64,000 bases of DNA from Halobaculum sp. CBA1158 (GCF_021431925.1 NZ_CP090372.1:186001-250000), one strand, 5' to 3'; counted from the first letter of the stretch, positions 28,244-36,981 are shown. Numbers and translations: made by a program. Notes: generated by a model not told the origin, from the letters alone.

Positions 28244-28330
28244 ATGAGGGAACGTCAGCGACCGGCATCGGACGTCGCGTCCGACCGGCGCGACGACGTG
28301 CCGGACGCCCGCTGGAGGCGGCAGGAATGA
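28244..28330 (+). CDS. Candidate 28-residue leader ORF coupled to the MFS gene
   Basis: The ORF encodes MRERQRPASDVASDRRDDVP and DARWRRQE, strongly Arg/Asp-rich, and its TGA overlaps the MFS ATG (ATGA). Leaderless translation from the TATA at 28213 would begin here, so the MFS start depends on translation coupling. It could be a regulatory leader. Its composition is ordinary for haloarchaeal shadow frames, so conservation has to decide. Confidence 0.45.
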   Translation: MRERQRPASDVASDRRDDVPDARWRRQE

Positions 28331-29691
28331 GCCGATCGGAGGAGACCGCCGACTCGCACGGTCCGAACGCGCTGGAGACGTTCCGTCGGTTCTTCGCGCT
28401 CGAGCGCGACGTGCTGGTGCTGTCGCTGTCGATGTTCGCGTTCAGCCTGGGCTTTCAGATGACGAACCGCTTCCTCCCGGAGTATCTAGTCGCGCTGGGT
28501 GCCTCGGGGTTCGTCGTGGGGCTGTACGGGACCGTCGGCAACGTCATCTCGGCTGTGTACCCGTACCCCGGCGGGGCGCTCTCCGACCGGATCGGCTCGC
28601 GATACGCGCTGACGTTGTTCGGACTGGTGTCGACGCTGGGGTTCGGCGTCTGGCTCGTCGCGCCGGGGATCGGCGCGATCGCGGTCGGGGGCATGACCGT
28701 CCACCCGTGGATCTGGATCTTCGTCGGCCTGCTGCTCGCGCAGGCGTGGAAGTCGTTCGGGCTGGGCGCGACGTTCGCGGTCGTCAAGCAGGCGACCGAC
28801 CCCTCGCGGCTGGCGGCGGGGTTCGCCAGCACAGAGACGTTCCGCCGGACTGCCTTCATGATCGGCCCGGTGCTCGCGGCCGTCCTCATCGGCGTCCACC
28901 CCGCGTTTACCGTGAGCTTCCAGTACGTGCTCGGGGTGGCGGTCGTCTTCGGTGCCGTCGGGACGGTCGCACAGCACCTCCTCTACGACGCCAGCGAGGA
29001 CTCCCTCGGTGACTCCTTCGAAGGGCTCGACCAGATCAAGCGGGACCTCCGAGACATGCCGGACCCGCTGCGCCCGCTGCTGGTCGGCGACACGCTCGTC
29101 CGATTCGCCAACGGGATGGTGTACGTCTTCTTCGTGCTGGTGATCACGCAGTTCTACGAGGTCGGCTTCGACGCGACGATCCCGGTCGCCGGCGAGTCGA
29201 TAGCCGTCGGCCTCTCGCCTGAGGCGTTCTTCGGCTACCTGTTGGGCGTCGAGATGGCCGTCGCTCTCGTGTCGATGGCACCGGCGGCGAAGGTCGCCGA
29301 ACGCGTCGGCCTGAAGCCCGTCGTCGCGCTGGGGTTCGCCGTCTACGCCGTGTTCCCGGTCGTGTTGATCGCCGGACCCGAACTGCTCGCACCCGTCCTC
29401 TCGCTCCAGTGGGTGATGGTGCTCGTGTTCGCGTTCTCGGGCCTCCGGTTCGCGGGCCTCCCGTCGCACAAGGCGCTCATCGTCGGCCCCGCCGAGTCGG
29501 GGGCCGGCGGCCGCGTCACGGGCACCTACTACCTGCTTCGGAACGCGATCGTCGTCCCCAGCGCGGCGCTCGGCGGCTACCTCTGGGAGTTCGTCAGTCC
29601 CGAGGTGGCGTTCACGATCGCCGCCGTCTTCGGGGTGCTCGGGACGGGGTACTTCCTCGCGTTCGGGACGGAGTTCGATGCCTACGCGTGA
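28327..29691 (+). CDS. Major facilitator superfamily transporter
   Basis: This 454-residue membrane protein has twelve helices. The motif-A-like loop is SDRIGSRYALTLFG after helix 2. A cytosolic middle loop (SLGDSFEGLDQIKRDLRDMP) separates the two halves. Substrate is unknown. The ATG overlaps the stop of a 28-codon ORF. Confidence 0.92.
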   Translation: MSRSEETADSHGPNALETFRRFFALERDVLVLSLSMFAFSLGFQMTNRFLPEYLVALGASGFVVGLYGTVGNVISAVYPYPGGALSDRIGSRYALTLFGLVSTLGFGVWLVAPGIGAIAVGGMTVHPWIWIFVGLLLAQAWKSFGLGATFAVVKQATDPSRLAAGFASTETFRRTAFMIGPVLAAVLIGVHPAFTVSFQYVLGVAVVFGAVGTVAQHLLYDASEDSLGDSFEGLDQIKRDLRDMPDPLRPLLVGDTLVRFANGMVYVFFVLVITQFYEVGFDATIPVAGESIAVGLSPEAFFGYLLGVEMAVALVSMAPAAKVAERVGLKPVVALGFAVYAVFPVVLIAGPELLAPVLSLQWVMVLVFAFSGLRFAGLPSHKALIVGPAESGAGGRVTGTYYLLRNAIVVPSAALGGYLWEFVSPEVAFTIAAVFGVLGTGYFLAFGTEFDAYA

Positions 29692-29934
29692 ACTGGGCGT
29701 CTCGGAGCGTCACGAGTGACGCCGTACAGGATCGGGGGTCGGCATCGATGAATTCGGTCGTGGCTGAACGCGCCGGTATCGGTATCGGAAACCCCGTTGA
29801 TAAATTAAATATCGCGATATACACGACGGCCGAACCCCGAACAGATCGGGACCGATCAGACAGCAACGGTGTCAGTCGTTCCCAGCAGGAGGACGGCGCT
29901 GTTCGTTCGGTGCGATTCCCCGACACCGGTCGCG
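29692..29934. other. Convergent intergenic gap with AT-rich core
   Basis: This gap lies between two convergent genes but contains a strongly AT-rich, TATA-rich core (GATAAATTAAATATCGCGAT, about 29800-29819). No gene, tRNA or terminator was recognised. The element may serve a small transcript. Confidence 0.35.
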
Positions 29935-30870
29935 TCACTCGTCGCGAAGCGCTCCCGCGAGATCGTCGGCAGCGGCCGCGATAGACGTCCGAGCCCGGTC
30001 GACGCCCTGGAGCGTCATGAATCCGTGAACCATGTCCTCGTAGTTGACGTAGTTCGTGTCGACGCCGTCCCGAACCAACTGCTCGGCGTAGGCTCTCCCG
30101 CCGTCGCGGAGCGGGTCGAACCCCGCCGTGATCACGGTCGCAGGCGGGACGCCGGAGAGGTCACAGGCGTTCGACGGGTCCGCGTAGGGGTTCCGTTCGT
30201 GTACGTCGCTGTCGTAGTAGCACGTTCGGAACCACCGGAGGTCGGCTTCGTCGAGGACGATCCCCGCGTGATCTCGCACGGACTGGTGGTCCTCGTCGAT
30301 TCCGATCCCGGGGTACACGAGAAGCTGATACGCGATCTCGGGGCCGTCGCGCTCGGCGGCCATGAGCGCGGCGACGGCGGCGAGGGTTCCGCCGGCGGAG
30401 TCACCGGCGACGGCCAAGGTGCCGTTTCCGCCGGTCGCGTCCGGGTTCGCCGCCGCCCATTCGACGGCCGCGTAGGCGTCCTCGACGGCCGCGGGGAAGG
30501 GGTGTTCGGGCGCGAGGCGGTAGTCGATCGACAGCACGTTACAGCCGCTTTCCCGGACGAGGTGTCGACACAGCCAATCGTGGGTGGCGATGCTCCCGAG
30601 GACGAATCCCCCGCCGTGCAGGAACACGACCGTCGGGACGGGGCCGTCCGCCTCGGGTCGATACAGCCGGGCGTCGACGTCGCCCGCGGGGCCCGGGATC
30701 GTCCGGTCGACGACGCTCCCGACGCTCGGCGGGTTTCGATTCTGAACCCGAGTCACGACACGACTGACCGCTCGAAGGATCTTGAGTCCGATTCGGCTGT
30801 GCGGTATGGGTATCCAGGACTGGCGTCGCACCGCCGCTTCGGCCTGCGGGTCTATCTCGTCCGCTTCCAT
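29935..30870 (-). CDS. Alpha/beta-hydrolase, HSL (hormone-sensitive lipase) family
   Basis: The start at 30870 (MEADEIDPQAEAAVRRQSWI) gives 311 residues; an earlier TTG in frame was not used. The oxyanion-hole motif HGGGFVLGS, the nucleophile elbow GDSAGG, an Asp in ITAGFDPLRDGG, and a His in MVHGFMTLQG form the expected catalytic set. It probably hydrolyses short-chain esters; the substrate is unknown. Confidence 0.92.
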   Translation of the reverse strand: MEADEIDPQAEAAVRRQSWIPIPHSRIGLKILRAVSRVVTRVQNRNPPSVGSVVDRTIPGPAGDVDARLYRPEADGPVPTVVFLHGGGFVLGSIATHDWLCRHLVRESGCNVLSIDYRLAPEHPFPAAVEDAYAAVEWAAANPDATGGNGTLAVAGDSAGGTLAAVAALMAAERDGPEIAYQLLVYPGIGIDEDHQSVRDHAGIVLDEADLRWFRTCYYDSDVHERNPYADPSNACDLSGVPPATVITAGFDPLRDGGRAYAEQLVRDGVDTNYVNYEDMVHGFMTLQGVDRARTSIAAAADDLAGALRDE

Positions 30871-30918
30871 GCGTCTCTGTTCGTCGTGACGTGACAAAGT
30901 ACATACCGGTATCGCGGT

Positions 30919-31356
30919 TCAGTTGGCGTCCGAGTCGACGCCGCGCTCGGCGAGGACGCGCCGTGCGACCTCGTCGGCGTGCTCCGACAGCACGCGGAGT
31001 GCGGCGTCGTGGAGTTCCCGTTTGGGAACGTCGCGGACGTCGTTACGTCGGAGCGTCGACTCCACCTCGATCGCGAGCGCGTCCTCGAACGTGTCCCAGG
31101 CCCCCTGCCTGGCGTACAGCGGTCGCTGCTTCGCCTCGTCGAACTCGAACGCCGGCGTCGCCGGATCGGCGGTGTCGACGGACCCGTCGCTATCGGAACC
31201 GTCGCCGCCCGCGTCTCGGTCGTCCGTACCGCCCTCGTCGTCACTCGTCGCGGCGGGGGTCGCGTCCGAGGAGATCTCCGACGACGTGTCCTCGGAGGCC
31301 GCCGCTCTGGCGTCCGCTTCCTCCTGCTCGGCCCTGTCGAGGTCGTCGAACGCCAT
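30919..31356 (-). CDS. Acidic protein coupled to ParA, candidate centromere-binding partner
   Basis: This 145-residue protein starts MAFDDLDRAEQEEADARAAA. Residues 10-70 are disordered and rich in Asp, Ser and Thr. The C-terminal 75 residues are helical (RQGAWDTFEDALAIEVESTL then RRNDVRDVPKRELHDAALRV). The start overlaps the TGA of parA (ATGA), so the two are made together. In ParA systems the downstream gene usually encodes the DNA-binding adaptor. I found no known ParB motif, so that role is inferred from position. Confidence 0.8.
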   Translation of the reverse strand: MAFDDLDRAEQEEADARAAASEDTSSEISSDATPAATSDDEGGTDDRDAGGDGSDSDGSVDTADPATPAFEFDEAKQRPLYARQGAWDTFEDALAIEVESTLRRNDVRDVPKRELHDAALRVLSEHADEVARRVLAERGVDSDAN

Positions 31357-32255
31357 TAGTGAGTCACCTCGCGCTCGCCACGTTCGCGTTCGATGCCGCC
31401 GCGTTCGACGATGCGCGCGAGTTCGTCGTAGTGCGATAGCTGGTCGCACGCGCCGTCGTAGTCGCGAAGCGGCAGTCCGGCGTCGTTGGCGTCGTCGATC
31501 GCCGAGCGATACCGGATCCCGGGCAGCGGACCGTCGTAGCTCCCGGCGTCGATGGCGGCCCAGTCCTCGTCGGAGAGTCGACAGAACTCCGGGACGACCG
31601 AGTCGGCTATCTCCATCGAGTTGATCTCGCGCAACAGCGCTCGATCGCGACGGTCCTGATCGAGGCGCTGGGACAGTCCGGACGGGACGACCGCCAGGAT
31701 GTCCAACTCGAAGTACTGGCGCGCCTCTTTCACGAGGCGGTTGACGGTGTTGTGAATCCCGGAGTCGTAGCCAGTTTCGGGGCGGACCGGAATGATCAGG
31801 TTGTTGGTCGCGTACAGCGCGTTCTCGTTGAGTTTCCCCTGATTCGCCGGGCAGTCGACGACGATGTAGTCGTACTCCTCGCCCAACAGCGGCTCGATGA
31901 GGCGAGCGTTCAGCCGGGTCGACCCCCCCATCGCGTTCTTCAACTGCGTTTGGACGTCCTCCAGGTCCCGATGTGCGGGGAACAGATCGAGCCCGTCGAC
32001 GACGCTCACGATCGCGTCGGTGGGGTCGCCCTCCTCCAGCAGCACCTCGTGGACGTGGTTGGTGTCGGCCTCGTACGCGTCAGTGAAGCCGAGGTTCTGC
32101 GTCATGTGGCCGTTGTCGTCGAGGTCGACGACGAGCGCCGACTCGTTTCTGTGTGCGAGTTCGCGTGCGAGGTTGATCGCCGTCGTCGTCTTGGCGAATC
32201 CTCCCTTGAGCACGCCGACGGCGACCGCGCGAGGTTCGAGTTCGTGGTCTGTCAT
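31356..32255 (-). CDS. parA: ParA-type partition ATPase
   Basis: The 299-residue protein has the deviant Walker A KGGFAKTTTAINLA near residue 14, a second switch VVDLDDNGHMT, and the P-loop NTPase Asp in DYIVVDCPANQG. It lacks an N-terminal HTH, so it is the small type Ib-like form. It should drive segregation of the replicon with the adjacent adaptor. It is transcribed away from the repeat field upstream. GGTAGCTACC about 40 nt before the start suggests autoregulation. Confidence 0.93.
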   Translation of the reverse strand: MTDHELEPRAVAVGVLKGGFAKTTTAINLARELAHRNESALVVDLDDNGHMTQNLGFTDAYEADTNHVHEVLLEEGDPTDAIVSVVDGLDLFPAHRDLEDVQTQLKNAMGGSTRLNARLIEPLLGEEYDYIVVDCPANQGKLNENALYATNNLIIPVRPETGYDSGIHNTVNRLVKEARQYFELDILAVVPSGLSQRLDQDRRDRALLREINSMEIADSVVPEFCRLSDEDWAAIDAGSYDGPLPGIRYRSAIDDANDAGLPLRDYDGACDQLSHYDELARIVERGGIERERGEREVTH

Positions 32256-32291
32256 TGTCTCGTCGACGTCGGCTCGGAGCGGGACGGGTGA

Positions 32292-32334
32292 GGTAGCTAC
32301 CTTCGCTACGTCACCTATCGAAGCTTAGGTAGCG
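32292..32334. repeat. Palindromic operator cluster upstream of parA
   Basis: GGTAGCTACC (32292-32301) is a perfect palindrome. CGCTAC (32304-32309) and GTAGCG (32329-32334) are an inverted pair enclosing CACCTATCGAAGCTTAG. It lies 37-79 nt upstream of the parA start, where a repressor would act. Confidence 0.7.
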
Positions 32335-32459
32335 ATTTTTTGTGGGCCGAAGGCAGGTTTCGGCGATCGATCCCGGTCGTACACCGACGGTTGGAACCGT
32401 CTACCGCCCCATCACACAAGAAGGTACGCAAGACATCTGAGCCAGCAAACTCAACTAAA

Positions 32460-32492
32460 CTACCTAAGGTAGCTGAGGCAGATACCTTAGGT
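32460..32492. repeat. Palindrome pair CTACCTAAGGTAG and ACCTTAGGT
   Basis: CTACCTAAGGTAG (32460-32472) is palindromic around its central A. ACCTTAGGT (32484-32492) is a similar shorter palindrome. They use the same GGTAG/CTACC half-sites as the proximal operators. Confidence 0.7.
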
Positions 32493-32570
32493 GAACAATC
32501 TCTCTTCTTCGGCTAGTAGATAGTGGGAGCGCTGGAAGTGAGCTTCCGGCAACTGCGTTCTATACCGCCA

Positions 32571-32642
32571 ATAGCTGCAATAGCTACGACTACTACAGTA
32601 GTTACAATATCTACAGTAGCTGCGATAGCCACGATAGGTACC
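32571..32642. repeat. Eight contiguous 9-bp repeats, centromere candidate
   Basis: Units ATAGCTGCA, ATAGCTACG, ACTACTACA, GTAGTTACA, ATATCTACA, GTAGCTGCG, ATAGCCACG and ATAGGTACC follow one another without gaps. The common core is RTAGCTRCR. The 9-bp phase does not match the DNA helical repeat, as in several parS/parC iteron arrays bound by ribbon-helix-helix-type proteins. Degenerate units continue to about 32675. Confidence 0.75.
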
Positions 32643-32757
32643 ATGGATACATGCCTAACCTACGATAGGTAGCGCTCGAGTCGAGAGCATCCACCGGAAA
32701 ACCGACCGAACGACGAAAGTCGCCTCCGTAGAGAGAGCCAGAACGAGTGTCGCCCGG

Positions 32758-33339
32758 CTACTCGTCGCTCATTCCGCCGAAGACGCCGTCCGCGTCCGCG
32801 GGCACGTCGAAGTCGTGGTAGTGTTCGCCCATCTCCTTCGACAGGATGTTGAGCGCCGCAGCCGCCCCGTCGCCGGCGGAGATAACCGCCTGCCACTCCT
32901 CGGCGCGCACCATCGCGCCGGTCGCGTACGCGTCGTCGACGCTGGTCTCCATGTCGACGCCGACGTCGACAACGTCGCCCTCGAACTCACAACCGAGCGA
33001 CTCTGCCAAGTCCCGATTCGCGCCCGTCGCGAGCACGAGGTACGACCCCTCGACCGATTCGTCGTCGCTGTCTACCCGAAAGCCGTCGTCGGTCGTCGCC
33101 ACGTCGGTCGCCTCGGTTCCCTGTCGGCGATCGACGCCGAAGCTATCGACCTGTTGCCGAAGCGTTTCGAGGAAGGCCGACCCGTCCTGTGAGCCGATGC
33201 CCGGGTAGTTGAACAGGTGCGCCTTGTGCATCCACGTCCCGTCGGTGTCGAACACGGTCGCGTCGAGCCCGTTCTTCTGTGCGAACAGCGCCGCGGTCAG
33301 GCCGGCGGGGCCGCCGCCGACGATAACAACGTCAGTCAC
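32758..33339 (-). CDS. Small FAD-dependent, thioredoxin-reductase-like protein
   Basis: The start is GTG 33339, reading VTDVVIVGGGPAGLTAALFA, giving 193 residues. The FAD motif GGGPAG is intact, and DAYATGAMVRAEEWQAVISAGD matches the C-terminal FAD motif of thioredoxin reductases. There is no CxxC and no NADPH domain, so it is a minimal flavin domain. A redox role is likely but the partner is unknown. It resembles the first half of 3267-4136. Confidence 0.85.
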   Translation of the reverse strand: MTDVVIVGGGPAGLTAALFAQKNGLDATVFDTDGTWMHKAHLFNYPGIGSQDGSAFLETLRQQVDSFGVDRRQGTEATDVATTDDGFRVDSDDESVEGSYLVLATGANRDLAESLGCEFEGDVVDVGVDMETSVDDAYATGAMVRAEEWQAVISAGDGAAAALNILSKEMGEHYHDFDVPADADGVFGGMSDE

Positions 33340-33564
33340 GATCGTTGAGACATCGCGAGCGGCAATAAGCGTGCGGTCACCAGAACCGCCGACGCCGCGA
33401 GAGCCGATACGGGGGGAGTCGAACGATCGAGCAGGCGGTGACACGCGGGTAACTGGGTGACGTGGACGCCCGGAAACGGGTAAGTCGACTCCACTCGTAG
33501 AACGCATCGAGTCCGCCGTCACCCGACCGAAGTCGGACGTGTCGGCGGCGGTTCTCGCTGACCA

Positions 33565-33903
33565 ATGACGGGACAATACACGCGTTCGACCGACGCCGAG
33601 GAGGGACAGAGCGAGCCGCACGCGATGGGCCGCGAGGACGGCGACGACGAGGCCTTTTCGGAGTTGCCGCCGAGCGCGAAGCTCGTCCACTTCGTGCTGA
33701 CGCGGGAGGACGAGCGAACCCAAACGCAACTCGTCGAGGAGACGGCGCTGTCGACCCGGACCGTTCGAACCGCGCTCAATCGGCTCGAGGACGCCGGACT
33801 CGTCGACGAGTCCGTCTGCTTGCGTGACGCGCGAAAGCGAGTGTACACCCTCACCGGACGGGAGGGCGGCAGCGTCGAATCCGAGGCGGAAGTCGAAGCG
33901 TGA
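33565..33903 (+). CDS. MarR-like winged-helix regulator
   Basis: The 112-residue protein has an acidic N-terminal tail and a compact HTH, with recognition segment TQLVEETALSTRTVRTALNR and wing DESVCLRDARKRVYTL. It is similar to haloarchaeal small MarR-type regulators. It is divergent from the small flavoprotein, with a 225-bp gap that could be its operator region. Confidence 0.85.
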   Translation: MTGQYTRSTDAEEGQSEPHAMGREDGDDEAFSELPPSAKLVHFVLTREDERTQTQLVEETALSTRTVRTALNRLEDAGLVDESVCLRDARKRVYTLTGREGGSVESEAEVEA

Positions 33904-33924
33904 TCGAAGGCGGGGCCGTCGGCG

Positions 33925-34377
33925 TCAGTCGTCGGCGACGTGTTCGGATCTCGTGTCCGTCAACACCGAACGAGCGTGCCCGGACGGATCCGCCAGTTCC
34001 GGATCGTAGACGGCGGCGACCTCGCCGTCCGCGAGGACGAACGTCCGCCGGTCGGTGTACCCCTCGTCGGTGTCGAGACCGAAGGCGTCCGCGATCTCCC
34101 CGTCAGGATCCGCCAGGAGGTCGAACGTGAGTCCCTCCTCGTCGGCGAACCCCGCGTGGCTCTCGACGTCGTCCATCGAGACGCCGTAGACCGTGATCCC
34201 AGCCTCGCGGAACTCCGGGAGCGCGTCCTCGAAGTCGTTTGCCTCGATGGTACACCCGCCAGTGAAGTCCTTCGGATAGAAGTAGACGACCGTCGGATCC
34301 TCGAACGACGGAGTCACCGACTCGCCGTGTTGGTTGCGCGCTGTCACCGCCGGTGCCGCGTCGCCAGGTTTGATCAT
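33925..34377 (-). CDS. Peroxiredoxin, BCP/PrxQ type
   Basis: The start at 34377 (MIKPGDAAPAVTARNQHGES) gives 150 residues. The peroxidatic cysteine is in YFYPKDFTGGCTIEANDFED; the following alpha-helix Cys of two-Cys PrxQ is absent, so it acts as a one-Cys enzyme with an external reductant. Late TFVLADGEVAAVYDP completes the fold. The reductant could be the neighbouring flavoprotein. Confidence 0.92.
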   Translation of the reverse strand: MIKPGDAAPAVTARNQHGESVTPSFEDPTVVYFYPKDFTGGCTIEANDFEDALPEFREAGITVYGVSMDDVESHAGFADEEGLTFDLLADPDGEIADAFGLDTDEGYTDRRTFVLADGEVAAVYDPELADPSGHARSVLTDTRSEHVADD

Positions 34378-34428
34378 AAACGTGCCTGAGTCGCCGGCCA
34401 AATAATCGATCCGGGATCGGAACCCGGT

Positions 34429-34791
34429 TCACGCCCTGGAATCGTCGACTCCGTCCGTTGGGACAGTTTCATCGTCGCTGCCGGACTCACCCCGCTCGCT
34501 GTCGCGGCGTCGTCGTCTCTCACCGTCCGGATGGGGGAGTGACTCCCGGTGGAGGTGGTACCACTCCGCGAGCGTTCCCCTGGTCCCTTTCGTTTCGATC
34601 GTCACCGATCCATCGAACCCCCACTCGGCGCTGTCGGCGTCCTCGTCGAACGCCAGCGGGACCTCGACTCTGAGGTCGTCGGCTTCCAGTTCGATTCCGC
34701 CCTCGCGCTCGATTCCCTCGTCGAGCACGAGTTCCAGCACGTTCAACCAGCGTTTCGGGACTCTGCGCGACGCCGGTGGATCCTCGGTCAT
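34429..34791 (-). CDS. Hypothetical protein
   Basis: The 120-residue protein has a globular first 80 residues (RRVPKRWLNVLELVLDEGIE, then SAEWGFDGSVTIETKGTRGT) and a charged, disordered tail. No family was recognised. It is on the same strand as the peroxiredoxin, 51 bases upstream, so the two may be co-transcribed. Confidence 0.7.
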   Translation of the reverse strand: MTEDPPASRRVPKRWLNVLELVLDEGIEREGGIELEADDLRVEVPLAFDEDADSAEWGFDGSVTIETKGTRGTLAEWYHLHRESLPHPDGERRRRRDSERGESGSDDETVPTDGVDDSRA

Positions 34792-35205
34792 GTACCGGTG
34801 TACGTGCTCCGGGTACCTGTCGGTTTCCGTCGTTCTGAGTGCACGCGGGGGGGAGGCGTAACCGATCGCGACGGATTCCGTGGGTCTACGGGCCCACCGC
34901 GTGACGAAAACAGGTCAGTTCACGGAAACGAAGGCGCGCCCTACGACACGTACGGCGGGGTTAGTACGGTTGCAGTGCGAATTTCGGCGGTTGGATAAGG
35001 TGCCCCGTTGGACTGAGTAGGAAGCCCCGTAGCAGCTCGCGCGGGCGACTAACAAAATGCCAGTACCGCGAGAGGTAGAACGCTCCGAACACCGGAGCAA
35101 ACGCGGATGTTGACACCGGGCGGCGGATCGGCATCAACCGGACGCGCCTGATCCATCGGCACACACGACGCGCCGGTACGCCGACCACCCGGTGACGACG
35201 AACGC
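34792..35205. other. Intergenic region before the Q-rich gene
   Basis: About 410 bases with no convincing gene. GTAGGAAGCCCCG near 35018 recalls the ends of IS200/IS605-type elements in haloarchaea, but no TnpB frame or second end is present. The downstream Q-rich gene's promoter must lie here. Confidence 0.35.
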
Positions 35206-35916
35206 GTGGGGGAACCACAGGTGAACCAGCAACCGCAACAGCAACCGCAAATGAACCAGCAACCACAACAGCAACCGCAGGGGTACAGCAGTCTTGGGAC
35301 GATCGGACGGGAACAGCCGACCTCACAGGGGTCACAGGTCGGACAGCGACAGTTCGGACAGCCGCAGTTCGAGCAGTCGCAGTTCGGCCAGCCCGAAAGC
35401 GGCGCGAGCCAGTCGATCAGCGCCGTCGGCAACCACCCGAACACGGGCCACCAACAGGTCGGACAGGTGAATCCAGGACAACCGAGTCAGAGCGCGTCGC
35501 AGTCGCCGCCCGCGAGCGGGACGTTCCAATCGACGTCACAGACGCAATCGCCGCAGACGGGGATCGAACAGAACGGACAGCAGATCGCGTCGGTGTTACA
35601 GGAGCTGGAACGCGTGCTCGACCGGGCGAACGGACACGCGCTCAGGAACGGAAATCCGCGACTCGCACGGATGACCGAGGACCTTGGGGAGATGACCGAA
35701 ACGGAGCGGAAGCTGATCCTCAGGGAGTCACCGTACGCCGAGTCGTTCCGACAGGCCGTCGTCGGGAGCCTCCAACAGGCTGTACAGGAGTTGCGACAGC
35801 AACCGACGGAGGATCCCACCGTTCAGGAGGTTATCACTCGGGTCCAGCAGGCCGCCGAGGCACTTCAGAACGGATCGGTCGAGATCGGACAACAGCCACA
35901 ACAGCTGTCGTGGTAA
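35206..35916 (+). CDS. Glutamine-rich disordered protein with helical C terminus
   Basis: Starting at GTG 35206 (or ATG 35251), the product has 236 residues. The first half is a low-complexity tract of QQPQQQPQ repeats followed by QFGQPQFEQSQ and SQSTSQTQSP-like sequence, with very few acidic residues, unusual in a haloarchaeon. The second half (about 125-236) is helical: SVLQELERVLDRANGHALRN and VQEVITRVQQAAEALQNGSV. The family was not recognised. Its stop overlaps the Hsp20 gene start, so the pair is translationally coupled. The tract resembles prion-like or condensate-forming regions. Confidence 0.85.
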   Translation: MGEPQVNQQPQQQPQMNQQPQQQPQGYSSLGTIGREQPTSQGSQVGQRQFGQPQFEQSQFGQPESGASQSISAVGNHPNTGHQQVGQVNPGQPSQSASQSPPASGTFQSTSQTQSPQTGIEQNGQQIASVLQELERVLDRANGHALRNGNPRLARMTEDLGEMTETERKLILRESPYAESFRQAVVGSLQQAVQELRQQPTEDPTVQEVITRVQQAAEALQNGSVEIGQQPQQLSW

Positions 35917-36389
35917 CGAGATCCGTGGCTACGTTCCCATTCGACCAGGAGTCCGACGGGCCACACGGGGTCGACGCCGCACCGTCACAGTCGACGGGCG
36001 TCGATCCGTACAGCTCGCGGACGGCGGTCACGACCGGTGAACAGGCCGGCGTTCTCGGACCGACGACGGCGTACCCGGACGTCGATATCGTCAACGGCAC
36101 CGACGAGATCGTCGCCTACGTCGACCTCCCGGGGTTCGAACGCGACGACATCCGCGTCAGGATCGATCAACAGACGCTCGTCCTCGACGCACACCGTGAG
36201 GGCGAACTGGACGAGTCCGACGCGGTGTATCTCCGCGAACGACCCACGCAGGTCGAGCGAGTGGTTCACCTCCCGGCCGCGGTCAGAGCCGGGGGTGCTG
36301 AGGCAGAACTCACGGACGGCGTCTGCGTGATATCGCTGCCGAAGGCCGCCGCCGATCGGTACGAGGAGATTCGGATCCAGTCCGACTGA
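35910..36389 (+). CDS. Hsp20/alpha-crystallin family small heat-shock protein
   Basis: The GTG at 35910 overlaps the end of the Q-rich gene; an alternative GTG is at 35925. The 159-residue protein has a variable N terminus and an alpha-crystallin domain from about 60 to 155: DIVNGTDEIVAYVDLPGFER, DDIRVRIDQQTLVLDAHRE and CVISLPKAAADRYEEI. The usual C-terminal I-x-I tail is not obvious (ends IRIQSD, which contains IRI). It should hold unfolding proteins, perhaps the Q-rich partner. Confidence 0.9.
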   Translation: MVTRSVATFPFDQESDGPHGVDAAPSQSTGVDPYSSRTAVTTGEQAGVLGPTTAYPDVDIVNGTDEIVAYVDLPGFERDDIRVRIDQQTLVLDAHREGELDESDAVYLRERPTQVERVVHLPAAVRAGGAEAELTDGVCVISLPKAAADRYEEIRIQSD

Positions 36390-36482
36390 TCGCTCCGGAC
36401 CATTTCGGACTGATCTGAACAGATCTGACCGAAGTGGGCCCGGACGGATGCGGCGACACGAGGCCGTTCGGACCGACATCGA

Positions 36483-36548
36483 CCCCACGATGTCCGCTGT
36501 TCTCGCGGTCGACAGCGACGGCGGGTGAGAACGGCGGACACGGTGGGG
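36483..36548. repeat. Origin box pair (inverted)
   Basis: CCCCACGATGTCCGCTGTT at 36483-36501 and its inverse form AACGGCGGACACGGTGGGG at 36530-36548, spaced by 28 bases. Confidence 0.85.
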
Positions 36549-36676
36549 TCCGAGCGACGAGAGTCACCCGACGGGTCGGCCGGCACGAATCCCGCCAGGA
36601 CCGATCGAGTTCGGCGGGCGTGACCGACGACGGGATCGCTCCGATCCGAACGATCGACCCGCTGCGAGAGTACCGA

Positions 36677-36770
36677 CACCACCACGTCCGCTGTTCGAGC
36701 GTGAGAAACCGAGGACTATCGACCGAGTTACCCCGAGAGGGACGGTCCACACACCACCATGTCCGCTGTT
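36677..36770 (+). repeat. Two direct origin boxes
   Basis: CACCACCACGTCCGCTGTT (36677-36695) and CACCACCATGTCCGCTGTT (36752-36770) are in the same orientation, 75 bases start to start. Confidence 0.85.
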
Positions 36771-36981
36771 GTCTACGAATATGGCCGGAGGCGAGAGTGT
36801 GTACGGGAGTACTGTGTTACTGAGTGCACGACAACTGGCGGCGTTGCACCACCGCAGCGTGACCTTCGATTCCGTCGTATCCGTTCTGGCACCGACACGG
36901 GAAATCCGGGAGCACCCACTCGGATACAAGAACCACCAGCATGTGTGAACTACTAGCGAGAGGTCGAAGGAGGCACCGGGG

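Larger units (their letters stand above)
32256..32757. other. Par regulatory/centromere region
   Basis: This 500-bp gap is far more AT-rich than the coding parts and contains only repeats and palindromes related to GGTAGCTACC and CTACCTAAGGTAG. No coding frame was recognised. Listed repeats are given separately. Confidence 0.75.

Noticed and set aside
29692..29934. tRNA or tRNA-like gene
   Set aside because: GGTGCGATTCCCCGACACC looks like a T-arm at first, but its loop is too long and no acceptor or anticodon arm can be built.
34990..35060. IS200/IS605-type element end
   Set aside because: The GGAAGCCCCG motif is suggestive, but there is no TnpB or TnpA frame and no second end.
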